From Aldehydirespirator sp965221605 (lineage in GTDB: Bacteria > Actinomycetota > Acidimicrobiia > Acidimicrobiales > Aldehydirespiratoraceae): a stretch of 64,000 nucleotides of DNA. The notes under the pieces were generated by a model, which worked only from the letters and a program-made list of their open reading frames with translations, ran no database searches and had not been told where the DNA came from. Positions 31,526 through 39,906 of the stretch are shown one piece after another. How positions within the stretch are numbered: position 1 is the first letter of the stretch; each line of letters opens with the position of its first letter. Where the stretch lies: positions 62,001-126,000 of the forward strand of contig CBDCSK010000016.1 in the NCBI GenBank assembly GCA_965221605.1. The letters run 5' to 3'. The translations under genes were made by a program, and so were the position numbers.

Positions 31526-32778
31526 ACCACCGCGAACCCGAACTGGCCCGCATGACCCGGCAGGGAGCCTCCACTGACGGATCGATCGACGCGATGGCGG
31601 TCACCGACTTCATTCACATGTCCTTCGGGGTGACCAACAGCTATCTGATCACCACCGGTGACCGACCGGTGGTGGTGAACGCCGGGTCCGAGCAGGAGGC
31701 CCGCCGGGCCCACCTGCCCCGCTACCGGCGCATCGATCCGCACCCGCCGGCCTACATCGTCACCACCCAGAGCCACCGTGACCACATGGGCGGCGTACCC
31801 GTGCTCAGCGGACCCGAGACCCGCTGGGTCGCCCACGAGAGCTCCACCCGGTGGCGGGCCGACGTCCGGATGCTCCACGACGTGTACCTGCGGCGGCGCA
31901 ACGTGTTGTGGAGCAGCGTGCTCAACGATGTCGTCGAGCTGGGCGACCGGGCCGGTCCCGACCGCGAGCCCGACATTCTGGTGGGAGACTCTTGGGCTGC
32001 CGAGGTGGGCGGGAGACGCTTCGAGCTCCTGGCCACCCCCGGAGGGGAGACCACCGACTCGATGGTGGTGTGGCTTCCCGACGACGGCGCAGTGTTCACC
32101 AGCAACCTGTTCGGCCCCGTGTTCGGCGGCATGCCCAACCTGGCCACCCTGCGGGGCGACAAGCTGCGCTCGGCCCGGCAGTTCGTCGCGTCGCTGGAGC
32201 GGGTGCGCGACCTGGAGCCAGAACTGCTGATCACCGGCCACGGAGACCCCATTCGGGGAGCTCCGACGATCCGAGCCGCACTGGACAGGATCCGCGAGGC
32301 TCTCCAGCATGTCCACGACCGCACCGTGGAGGGGATGCTGGCGGGCAAGAGCCTGGCCGAGGTCATGGCCGGAGCCGAGCCGCCCGAAGAGCTGCGCCTG
32401 CTCGAGGCCCACGGCAAGGCATCATGGAACGCCCGGTCGATCTGGCACGAGTACCTCGGCTGGTTCCTGATGGAGTCCACCACCGAGCTGTACCCGGTGC
32501 CGGCGTCCTCGGTGGCCGCGGATGTGGTCGAGCTGGCCGGTGCATCGGAGCTGGCCGGTCGTGCCCGAGCCCACCTGGATGGAGGCCGCCCGGTGGAGGC
32601 GCTCCACTTGACGGACCTGGTCCTGCACGCCGTGCCCGACCACCGCGACGCCCTGGCTGGGCGCGCCGACGCTCTACAGGAGTTGCTCGAGCGCAGCCGG
32701 GGCGAGAACCTGAGCGAGGTGATGTGGCTCCGCAGCCAGATAGCCGACACGGACCGGAGGAGGGCTGATGAGCAATGA
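31522..32778 (+). CDS. metallo-beta-lactamase-fold hydrolase, alkylsulfatase-like
   Basis: A 418-residue MBL-fold protein with an alkylsulfatase-type dimerisation region after the hydrolase core (HEYLGWFLMESTTELYPVPAS; repeats of LAGRARAHLDGGRPVEALHLTDLVL). The metal motif reads TQSHRDHMGG, so the first His of THxHxDH is Gln. Later ligands appear as the GGETTDSMVVWLPDDGAVFTSN segment and ITGHGDPI. Loss of one His may alter metal loading. Linked to a sulfotransferase by a four-base overlap, it may handle sulfate esters. Start ATG 31522. Confidence 0.82.
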   Translation: MNHREPELARMTRQGASTDGSIDAMAVTDFIHMSFGVTNSYLITTGDRPVVVNAGSEQEARRAHLPRYRRIDPHPPAYIVTTQSHRDHMGGVPVLSGPETRWVAHESSTRWRADVRMLHDVYLRRRNVLWSSVLNDVVELGDRAGPDREPDILVGDSWAAEVGGRRFELLATPGGETTDSMVVWLPDDGAVFTSNLFGPVFGGMPNLATLRGDKLRSARQFVASLERVRDLEPELLITGHGDPIRGAPTIRAALDRIREALQHVHDRTVEGMLAGKSLAEVMAGAEPPEELRLLEAHGKASWNARSIWHEYLGWFLMESTTELYPVPASSVAADVVELAGASELAGRARAHLDGGRPVEALHLTDLVLHAVPDHRDALAGRADALQELLERSRGENLSEVMWLRSQIADTDRRRADEQ

Positions 32779-33604
32779 GGCCCGGGACTGGGCTGAGGTG
32801 GCGACAGAGACAGCTCGCGAGGCAGCCGCCGCAGTCAGGTCCCTCGATCTGAGCGGCAAGGTCGCCCTGGTCACCGGGGGCAACCGCGGCATCGGCCTGG
32901 CGGCGGCCACCGGCCTGGCCGCGGCCGGCGCGTCGGTGGCGCTGTGGGGCCGCGACCACACCCGCAATGCCTCAGCGGCGGACCTACTGGAAGACTTGGC
33001 TGCCGCTCCGATCCTTGCCGACCGGGTCGATGTCGCCGATTCGACCGCGGTCAGATCCGGCTTCGAGCGGGTCGTCGCCGAGCTCGGACGGGTTGACTGC
33101 GTATTCGCCAACGCAGGCATCGCCGAGCATGCCGCGTCGTTCCTGGACATCACCGACGAATCCCGTGACCGGGTACTACAGACGAACCTGCTCGGTGCGT
33201 GGTCAACCGTCGGCGCCGCGTTGTCGCACATGGTCGAGAGGCACCAACGTGACGATCCGGGCGGATCGATCGTGGTCAACGGCAGCCTGGCCACCGCCCG
33301 CGGGCTGAGCGGGGGAGAGCACTACGCCGCCGCTAAGGCCGGGCTGGGTGCTCTGGTCAGGGGAGTGGCCGCGGGATACGGCCGGTACGGCGTGCGGGCC
33401 AACATGGTCTGCCCGGGCTACATCGAGCGGGACGGCATGCCCGGTCGGTTCGCCTCCAAACTGGCCGAGCGGGGGCCGGTGCCGCGTTATGGGCGGCCCG
33501 CGGAGATTGCCGGCGTCGTGGTCTACCTGGCGAGCGAGGCCGCCGCCTATCACAACGGCGACACCATCACCGTCGACGGGGGCTGGTCGATCAATGTCAA
33601 GTGA
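32768..33604 (+). CDS. short-chain dehydrogenase/reductase
   Basis: A 278-residue SDR with a 30-residue N-terminal helix (MSNEARDWAEVATETAREAA) before LSGKVALVTGGNRGIGLAAA. FANAG, the catalytic Ser of NGSLATARG, YAAAKAG and the C-terminal NGDTITVDGGWS are all present. It overlaps the preceding hydrolase gene by 11 bases and the following VOC gene by 11, all in one operon from operator site 2. Confidence 0.9.
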   Translation: MSNEARDWAEVATETAREAAAAVRSLDLSGKVALVTGGNRGIGLAAATGLAAAGASVALWGRDHTRNASAADLLEDLAAAPILADRVDVADSTAVRSGFERVVAELGRVDCVFANAGIAEHAASFLDITDESRDRVLQTNLLGAWSTVGAALSHMVERHQRDDPGGSIVVNGSLATARGLSGGEHYAAAKAGLGALVRGVAAGYGRYGVRANMVCPGYIERDGMPGRFASKLAERGPVPRYGRPAEIAGVVVYLASEAAAYHNGDTITVDGGWSINVK

Positions 33605-34070
33605 CGCTCGGTCCGCCGCCCTTGAAGCCCGGCCCGGGCTCGGGCCTCCCGACCAGATCTCCTTCGCGGTTGCCGATATGGCGGAGGCGGTGTCGCTTCT
33701 CGAACCCCTATTCGGCCAGTTCGATGTCCGGGAGTCCGTGCTGGCGCCCGGAACGGTTGTGTACCGGGGTCAGGAGGAAGAAATCCGGCTGCGGCTCGGG
33801 ACGTGCCAGTCCGGATCGATCGAGATCGAGCTGGTGGAGGTGCTGGCAGGCGATTGGCCTACCGTCGATCACGTCGGCCGCCACGGCCCCGGCCTGCACC
33901 ACGTCCGCTTCGTGGTCACAGATCTGGACGCCGAATCAGCCCAGATGCAGGCTGCAGGCTTCCGCGAGGTGCTCCGAGGCGTGTCGCCCCGGGGCTCGCA
34001 GTTCGCCTACCTGGAGGCACCCGGGGTTGTCGGCCCATCGATGGTGGAGCTGCTGCAGCCTCTCCGCTGA
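33594..34070 (+). CDS. VOC (methylmalonyl-CoA epimerase-like) family protein
   Basis: A 158-residue VOC protein: DQISFAVADMAEAVSLLEPLFG, VRESVLAPGTVVYRGQEEEIRLRLG, then GPGLHHVRFVVTDLDAESAQMQAAG and a final FAYLEAPGVVGPSMVELLQ. The His-x-x-F and the terminal Glu occupy metal-ligand positions, and GPGLHHVRFVV is close to the epimerase motif GEGLHHIAFEV. Last gene of the operon starting with the sulfotransferase. Confidence 0.85.
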   Translation: MSSDARSAALEARPGLGPPDQISFAVADMAEAVSLLEPLFGQFDVRESVLAPGTVVYRGQEEEIRLRLGTCQSGSIEIELVEVLAGDWPTVDHVGRHGPGLHHVRFVVTDLDAESAQMQAAGFREVLRGVSPRGSQFAYLEAPGVVGPSMVELLQPLR

Positions 34071-34625
34071 TCAGGGATCACGAGAGGCCAGCCGGTACCA
34101 GGGATCGAGCCGGTCGCGGGACCCGACAGACCAATCCGGGCCGAAGGAGCGGGCCCGCTCCTCGTCGATGGCCACCGTGTAGGTCCAGTCGAACACCGCG
34201 GTGCGATGGGCGATCAGCCACCGTCCGGCGCGCCGCTCGAATCGGTCCACGTATCTGAGCCCGATCACGTAGTCGAATCGCTGCCCGGCGTCGTCGGGCG
34301 CGCTGATCTGGTGGGCGATGCAGTAGGTGTCGACGAAGGCGCGGTCGCCGCTGACGCGGATGTTGGGCGGAGCGATGAAATGGTGGGTCGCCTCGTAGCG
34401 CCTGGAACGCTCGCCGCATACGAACTCAGCGAACTCTGTGGCCGGGCCCCGGAACATCCCGTGGTCGTCGACACCGTCGTCGTGGTAGCAGGACACCATC
34501 AGTTCGGTGTCGGCGCGGTCGACAGCCCGCACATAGCGCTTCAGGACATCGTGTATCTCCTCGCGGGCCAGCAATTCCTCGACACTGACCGCGCCCGGTG
34601 CGCCGGTGGGTTCGCTGGCATTCAC
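34071..34625 (-). CDS. SnoaL-like polyketide-cyclase-fold protein
   Basis: A 184-residue SnoaL_4-type protein. The cone-shaped fold starts LLAREEIHDVLKRYVRAVDRADTELMVSCYHDDGVDD, with the His-Asp pair, then ATHHFIAPPNIRVSGDRAFVDTYCIAHQI and GLRYVDRFERRAGRWLIAHR. Homologues are found in terpene, steroid and aromatic catabolic loci as isomerases or hydratases; the reaction is unknown. Divergent from the FadR-type regulator. Confidence 0.85.
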   Translation of the reverse strand: MNASEPTGAPGAVSVEELLAREEIHDVLKRYVRAVDRADTELMVSCYHDDGVDDHGMFRGPATEFAEFVCGERSRRYEATHHFIAPPNIRVSGDRAFVDTYCIAHQISAPDDAGQRFDYVIGLRYVDRFERRAGRWLIAHRTAVFDWTYTVAIDEERARSFGPDWSVGSRDRLDPWYRLASRDP

Positions 34626-34724
34626 CGAAGCGATGGTACTGGGGATGCTCCCGCGCCGATCCTCAGACCCGAGACGATGCTGACCATTACACTCTTCGCC
34701 CTACATCCGATTCCTGGGGTGGGC

Positions 34725-35504
34725 ATGGCCGAACAAACTGCAATCGACACCAGTATCGAGGCCGGCGAAGATCGATGGCTCGGAAATCACCGGTCGGCGA
34801 AGGTCTCCGAGTTGCTGGCCCGCGACATCCTCAACGACATCGAGGAACGGGCTCTGCAGCCCGGCGCCAAGCTGCTGCCGGAGACGGCCATGCTCAAGCG
34901 CTACGGGGTGGGCCGGGCGTCGCTGCGGGAGGCGCTGCGGATCCTGGAGATATACGGCATCATCAAGATCAAGCCGGGTCCGGGCGGCGGTCCCGTCGTG
35001 GATTCGGTGGACAGCGCCGACTTCGGCCGAGCCTCGAGCTTCTATCTGAACGTTCTGGGCGCCACGGTGGGTGATCTGCTGGAAGCCCGGGCCGCATTGG
35101 AGCCGTTCATGGCTCGTATGGCCGCTGAGCGCATCACCCTCGAGAGAGCCGAGTCGATGCGCGAGGTGTTGCGACAGGAGCGCGAAGCTGAGGAGGACCC
35201 GGGCGCGGGGTGGGGCCGGGCCAGCGCAGCGTTCCATGCCGAGGTGGCCGGCATGACCGGCAACCCGATCCTCGACCTGCTGGGGCGGACGCTGACCACG
35301 ATGCTGGCCGAGCGCACCCGACCGATCTTCCCGCCGGGCGAGCGGGGGACCACCCGGCGGATCCACCAGCGCATCGCCGAGGCGATCATGAACGGCTCTG
35401 CCGACGAGGCGGCCCGCCTGTCGGAGGGCCATGTCAAGGCGATCAACGCCAAGATGGTGGAGTTGTTCCCGCACCTGCTCAACGAACCCATCGAGTGGCG
35501 CTGA
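34725..35504 (+). CDS. GntR-family transcriptional regulator, FadR (FCD) subgroup
   Basis: A 259-residue regulator: winged helix KVSELLARDILNDIEERALQ, then LLPETAMLKRYGVGRASLREALRILEIYGIIKIKPGPGGGPVV; long FCD helical domain with LEARAALEPFMARMAAERIT, FHAEVAGMTGNPILDLLGRTL, and HQRIAEAIMNGSADEAARLSEGHVK, the metal-coordinating Asp/His pattern. The ATG at 34725 follows GGGGTGGG. It is the only regulator in the central island and is thus the leading, unproven candidate for the ATGATCAT operators. Confidence 0.9.
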   Translation: MAEQTAIDTSIEAGEDRWLGNHRSAKVSELLARDILNDIEERALQPGAKLLPETAMLKRYGVGRASLREALRILEIYGIIKIKPGPGGGPVVDSVDSADFGRASSFYLNVLGATVGDLLEARAALEPFMARMAAERITLERAESMREVLRQEREAEEDPGAGWGRASAAFHAEVAGMTGNPILDLLGRTLTTMLAERTRPIFPPGERGTTRRIHQRIAEAIMNGSADEAARLSEGHVKAINAKMVELFPHLLNEPIEWR

Positions 35505-35531
35505 AGTCCGGTCACGGGGGAGCGGGCGCAG

Positions 35532-36677
35532 TCAGCGAATGGCGCTGATCCCGAGGATCTCCCGGCCGATCATCAGCTTCTGGATCTCGGTGGTGCCGTC
35601 GGGCATGGTCAGCATGCGGGCGTCCCGGAAGTACTGCTCCAGCGGGTACTCGGTGGACAGCCCGTAGGCGCCGTGCACCTGGATGGCCAGGCTGGTCACC
35701 TTCACCGCGGCCTCGGTGGCGTAGTACTTGGCCATGGAGGACTCCATCCGGGCCTCGACACCCCGATCCAGCAGGTCCAGGGCCCGGTAGCACAGGTACC
35801 GGCTGGTGTCGATGAGCGTGGCCATCTCGACGATCATCGACTGGACCAGCTGGAAGGCCCCGATCGGCTTGCCGAACTGTCGCCGCTCCTTGGCGTAGGC
35901 CACGCTGGCGTCGTAGGCCTTGCGGGCCAGGTGCACAGCCATCAGCCCGAGGAGGGTCCGCTGGGTGAGCCACGACGCGGTCAGCGAGGCCAGCCCGCCC
36001 TCGCCGATCAGGTTGCCGGCCGGCACCCGGCACCCGTCGAACACCACCTCGCCCAGATGGTGGCGCCTGAGTCCCATCAGCTCCAGGTCTCGGGTCTCGA
36101 ACCCGGACTGTTCCCGGTCGATGAGCAGGCGGCCCACTACCGCCCGGCCACGGTCGTCGGTTCCCAGACGGACCGCGGCCAGCAGGACGTCGGCGATGGT
36201 GCAGTGGCTGCTCCAGACCTTGCGGCCATCGACGATGTAGCTGTCGCCGTGGCGTTCGGCCCGGGTGGTGATGCTGGTCACGTCCGATCCGGCGTCGGGC
36301 TCGCTGATCGAGGATCCGGCCATGATCTCGCCCTCGATGAGGCGGGGAAGGTAGCGGTCGACGATCTCGGGGGATCCGCCGTCCAGCAGTCTGAGCCCGA
36401 TGATGTCGTTGGCGGAGGCGGTGAGGCTCACGTCCGGGGGGAACTCCTCGTAGAGGATCCCCAGGGACACCACGTCCATGCCGGCGCCGCCGAGGTGAGC
36501 GGGCACCCGGGCACTGAGCATCCCGAAGGGCTTGACCATGCCCAAGAGCTCGAGCACCGAGTCCCGCGGCAGCGGCTCGTCGGGATGCCGGGCCAGGAAG
36601 GGCTCCAACTCGCGGACCGCGAAATCGCGGGCCGTGGCCTGTAGGAGCGCCTGCTCATCGTCGAATTCGAGTCTCAT
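35532..36677 (-). CDS. acyl-CoA dehydrogenase
   Basis: A 381-residue FAD-dependent acyl-CoA dehydrogenase. SSISEPDAGSDVTSI and GRKVWSSHC mark the flavin/substrate domain, YAKERRQFGKPIGAFQLVQ the helix G dimer contact, QVHGAYGLSTEYPLEQYFRDARMLTMPDGTTEIQKLMIGREILG the C-terminal domain in pieces. The usual catalytic Glu of the EGT motif is Asp in MPDGTTEI. It lies 23 bases downstream of the hydroxyacid dehydrogenase-like gene on the same strand. Confidence 0.93.
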   Translation of the reverse strand: MRLEFDDEQALLQATARDFAVRELEPFLARHPDEPLPRDSVLELLGMVKPFGMLSARVPAHLGGAGMDVVSLGILYEEFPPDVSLTASANDIIGLRLLDGGSPEIVDRYLPRLIEGEIMAGSSISEPDAGSDVTSITTRAERHGDSYIVDGRKVWSSHCTIADVLLAAVRLGTDDRGRAVVGRLLIDREQSGFETRDLELMGLRRHHLGEVVFDGCRVPAGNLIGEGGLASLTASWLTQRTLLGLMAVHLARKAYDASVAYAKERRQFGKPIGAFQLVQSMIVEMATLIDTSRYLCYRALDLLDRGVEARMESSMAKYYATEAAVKVTSLAIQVHGAYGLSTEYPLEQYFRDARMLTMPDGTTEIQKLMIGREILGISAIR

Positions 36678-36700
36678 GGTGTCCTGGGCTCTCCCCGCCG

Positions 36701-37729
36701 TCAGAGCGTGCGCCCGCCCCGCGGTCGGGGCGGCCAGGCGTCGGGATCGACGATGGTCGCCACCGCCGGCCGGGTCCCCTGCAGCGTGGCCCGCACCGCG
36801 TCGGCTACCGCGTCGGCCATGTTGCGGGCGGCGATGTCGGTCAGCCCCGCGTTGGCCTCGGTCAGCACGACGTTGGGATGATCCATCAGCGGCGACGAGT
36901 AGTCGGGGACATGGTCGGGCCAGGTGTCGAGGGCGGCGCCGGCGATGCCCTCCTGCACCACCAACTCGGTGAGGGTGTCGAGATCCAGCACCTCGACCCG
37001 GGCGGTGACCACTACCAGTGCGCTGGGCTTCATGAGGCGCAACAGCTCCCCGCTGAGCAAGCCCCGGGTATCCGGGTTGAGCGCGAGGTGCACCGACACG
37101 ATGTCGGCACTACCCATGAGCTCGGGCAGAGACACGGGCTCGTAGCCGGCCGATTCGGCCTCCTCGGGCTGCCGGCACCAGACCAACACCCTCATCCCGA
37201 GCCCGGCCCGCGCGATGCGGGCCACTCGACGGGCCACATGGCCGAACCCGACCAGGCCGATGGTGCGTCCGTGGAACTCCAAGCCCCAGGTCCGTACGTG
37301 GGCCAGCTTGAACTCACCCGAGCGCATGCGGCGGTCGGAGCGCACGATGCCGTTGCCGAGAGCCAGGGCTAGGCCAATCGTGTGCTCAGCCACCGCCTGA
37401 GCGTTGGCCCCAGGAGCGTGAAGAACAGCGATCCCGAGGTCGGTGGCCGCGTCGACATCGCAGTGGATGGCCGTTCCCAGGTCGACGCAGGCCAGGAGCC
37501 GGGGGGTGGCCTCCAGCAAGTCCCGTTCCAGGAAGAACCCGGCGAAGGTGCACAGCACGTCCACGTCGGCCAGTCCCTCGACGGTCGGCGGTACGAGTCG
37601 CAACTCGCCCATCGCTTCCAGGTCGGACCGCAGCCGCTCGGTGATGAGGCAGCGCTCGTGCAGGTAGCCGATGACAGGTCGCGATCGGAGCGTTCCGTCG
37701 GCTATGGTGGCGGTCGCAGTCCTGGTCAC
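36701..37729 (-). CDS. D-isomer-specific 2-hydroxyacid dehydrogenase family protein, catalytic residues altered
   Basis: A 342-residue protein with the NAD-binding motif TIGLVGFGHVARRVARIARAG and the two-domain arrangement of D-lactate/phosphoglycerate dehydrogenases. The catalytic Arg is kept (VVVTARVEVLD), but the conserved Glu region reads LDTWPDHVP and the general-acid His of the TPHxAG motif is replaced in VVLTEANAGLT. Dehydrogenase activity is therefore doubtful; hydrolase, dehalogenase-like or binding function are alternatives. Upstream neighbour of the acyl-CoA dehydrogenase. Confidence 0.82.
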   Translation of the reverse strand: MTRTATATIADGTLRSRPVIGYLHERCLITERLRSDLEAMGELRLVPPTVEGLADVDVLCTFAGFFLERDLLEATPRLLACVDLGTAIHCDVDAATDLGIAVLHAPGANAQAVAEHTIGLALALGNGIVRSDRRMRSGEFKLAHVRTWGLEFHGRTIGLVGFGHVARRVARIARAGLGMRVLVWCRQPEEAESAGYEPVSLPELMGSADIVSVHLALNPDTRGLLSGELLRLMKPSALVVVTARVEVLDLDTLTELVVQEGIAGAALDTWPDHVPDYSSPLMDHPNVVLTEANAGLTDIAARNMADAVADAVRATLQGTRPAVATIVDPDAWPPRPRGGRTL

Positions 37730-37848
37730 GGCCTCTCAGCTCCAGCCCGAGGGCATCGAGTTCGCATCCTGCGGGCTCACGATCGGTGCGAACCGTTGGC
37801 CTAGATTATCCCTGGTGCCGTCACAACCCCGGCGTTAGGAGCCCCGAC

Positions 37849-39012
37849 ATGGAGCTGAGCAGCACCGCTCGCCGCTACCTGGAGATCGTGCAGGGTCTGG
37901 CGCCCGAGCTGGAGGAGCTCTCGGACCGGGTCGAAGCCGAGGTCCACGACATCGCGGCGCGTGACGACCCGGTATCGCAGCGCATCTACGAGCTCGTGAT
38001 CGGCAACGACCTCCACCGCCTGACTCTCCCCGAGGAGTGGGGCGGCCAGGGTCTCAGCACCGCCGACTATTTTCCGGTACTGGAGGAGGTCGCGGGAATC
38101 AACGGCGCGCTGCGGATGGTGGTGCACGGAGCCAACGGCATGTGGCGTCTGGTGGACCAGTACGGCACCGACGCCCAGAAGCAGCACTGGCTGCCCCGCA
38201 TGGCCGAGGGCGACACCGTCACATTCGGCCTGACCGAGCCCGACAACGGCACCGGCCGCGACATCTCCACCTCCGCGGTCCGAGATGGCGACAGCTGGAT
38301 CATCAACGGGCGCAAGTGGCTCATCTCCTTCGCCACGTCGGCCAAGATGATCCATCTGCTGGCCGCCACCGGCCGCGACGAGCGGGGCAAGACGCTCACC
38401 TGCTTCCTGCTCCCGCAGGGAACGCCCGGGGTGACGGCCGAGCCGCTCCCGCCGACAATGGGATGCCGGGGCGCCAGTCACGAGATCCTCACCCTCGAAG
38501 ACGTCAGGCTGCCCCACGACGCCGTGTTGGGCGAGGTCGACGCCGGCCTCGACCTCGGCCTCAGGGGTTTCCTCGACGTCAGCCGGCTCGGGATCGCGGG
38601 CTCCGCGCTGGGAATAGCCCGCAGGTCCCTCGCGCTGGCCACCGAGTTCGCCCGGCAACGGGTGACCTTCGGGCGACCGATCGCCACCCGGCAGGCCGTC
38701 AGGCTGGCCCTGGCCGAGATGGCGAGCGACACCTACGCGCTGCAGGCGGCTGTCCGCGACGCCTGCGCCCGCTTCGACCGGGGCGAGTCCATCGAGGGCG
38801 AGGCGGCGATGTGCAAGCTGCTGGGAATCGAGATCGTCGGGCGGGTGACCGACCGGGCACTGCGGCTCCACGGCGGCATCGGCTACACCGAGGCGCACCG
38901 CATCGAGCGCCTCTACCGCGACGCCCGGGCCCTGTGGTTCGAGGAGGGCACCGCCGAGATCCAGAAGCTGGTGGTGGGCAGTGCGGTGGCCTCCGGTCGG
39001 CTCACCCTCTGA
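37849..39012 (+). CDS. acyl-CoA dehydrogenase
   Basis: A 387-residue acyl-CoA dehydrogenase. Domains: helical N-terminus, TFGLTEPDNGTGRDIST and GRKWLISFATSA in the beta-domain, FARQRVTFGRPIATRQAVR in helix G, RLHGGIGYTEAHRIERLYRDARALWFEEGTAEIQKLVVG at the end (in sections), with Glu in EEGT as catalytic base. ATG 37849 follows TAGGAGCC. TAGATT at 37802-37807 may be the -10. Divergent from the hydroxyacid dehydrogenase-like gene. Confidence 0.93.
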   Translation: MELSSTARRYLEIVQGLAPELEELSDRVEAEVHDIAARDDPVSQRIYELVIGNDLHRLTLPEEWGGQGLSTADYFPVLEEVAGINGALRMVVHGANGMWRLVDQYGTDAQKQHWLPRMAEGDTVTFGLTEPDNGTGRDISTSAVRDGDSWIINGRKWLISFATSAKMIHLLAATGRDERGKTLTCFLLPQGTPGVTAEPLPPTMGCRGASHEILTLEDVRLPHDAVLGEVDAGLDLGLRGFLDVSRLGIAGSALGIARRSLALATEFARQRVTFGRPIATRQAVRLALAEMASDTYALQAAVRDACARFDRGESIEGEAAMCKLLGIEIVGRVTDRALRLHGGIGYTEAHRIERLYRDARALWFEEGTAEIQKLVVGSAVASGRLTL

Positions 39013-39039
39013 CCCCCGGCTGACTCAAGCGGCAATCGC

Positions 39040-39879
39040 TCACCCCGGATCCCGAAGTGCGGGGTCGATGTCGGACTCCACTGCCGCGAGCCCGAGTTCG
39101 GCCATGACCAGGATCCGGGCCAGATCGCCGACTCCGATGTCCTCCGGGTCGAGGCTGGAGACGGCCAGCTCGAAGTCCTTGCTCAGCATCCGGTAGCGGT
39201 GGGTGGTGCGGTCGGTCCGCCGCACCATCATCGACAGTGGCGCGCTGGCCGCGCTGCCCGACAGGAACACCCGCTGCAACACCCGCCGATCGATGCCGGC
39301 CTGCTCGCCGATCCGCAGGGCCGCCTCGGCCGTGCCGACGGTTGCGGTGGTCAGCAGGTTGTTGAGCAGCTTCACCCGGCTGGCGGTGCCCGGTCGCCCA
39401 ACCAGCACCGGAGTCCCGATCTCGTTGAGCACGGCGGCGCATCGCCGGTAGGTGTCCGGGTCAGCGCCCACAATGGCCACCCGGTCCAGGCGGCTCTTGC
39501 CCATCGGCCCTGCAGAGACGCACACATCGATGAGGTCCACCGCCGCGGCCGACGCCAGCCCGGCCAGTTCCTCGATGGTGGAGGGGTGCACGGTCGAGTG
39601 CACCATCACGATCGCGCCGGGCTCCAAACCGCTCTCCAGCAGCCCTCCTGGGCCGGACACCACGTCGCGGACCTGCTCGTCGTCGACCACGCAGATGCCG
39701 ACGATCTCGCTGCTAGAAGCCACCTCGGCCACCGACGCGGCAGGACGCGCTCCACTGTCGGCGAACGCCTCCAGTGCGACACGATCCAGATCGAAGAGCG
39801 TCGTCTCGTGGCCTGCGGCGACTAGGTCGCGGGCGATCTGGCTGCCCATGCTGCCCAAGCCGACGAAGCCGATCCTCAT
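39040..39879 (-). CDS. 3-hydroxyisobutyrate dehydrogenase-family protein
   Basis: A 279-residue beta-hydroxyacid dehydrogenase. N-terminal Rossmann motif RIGFVGLGSMGSQIARDL, substrate loop VSAGPMGKSRLDRVAIVG and the catalytic Lys in RVKLLNNLLTTATVGTAEAALR, with an all-helical C-terminal domain. The canonical DAPVSGG is changed to DVCVSAGPMG, so the substrate differs from 3-hydroxyisobutyrate. Convergent with the acyl-CoA dehydrogenase and downstream of the APH-like gene on the same strand. Confidence 0.88.
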   Translation of the reverse strand: MRIGFVGLGSMGSQIARDLVAAGHETTLFDLDRVALEAFADSGARPAASVAEVASSSEIVGICVVDDEQVRDVVSGPGGLLESGLEPGAIVMVHSTVHPSTIEELAGLASAAAVDLIDVCVSAGPMGKSRLDRVAIVGADPDTYRRCAAVLNEIGTPVLVGRPGTASRVKLLNNLLTTATVGTAEAALRIGEQAGIDRRVLQRVFLSGSAASAPLSMMVRRTDRTTHRYRMLSKDFELAVSSLDPEDIGVGDLARILVMAELGLAAVESDIDPALRDPG

Positions 39880-39906
39880 ATCTTCCCCCTCACAGACGGG
39901 CCGAAT

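Noticed and set aside
34676..34724. Earlier start for the FadR-type regulator at 34677
   Set aside because: The extra residues are hydrophobic and unlike the family, and the better-spaced ribosome binding site serves ATG 34725.
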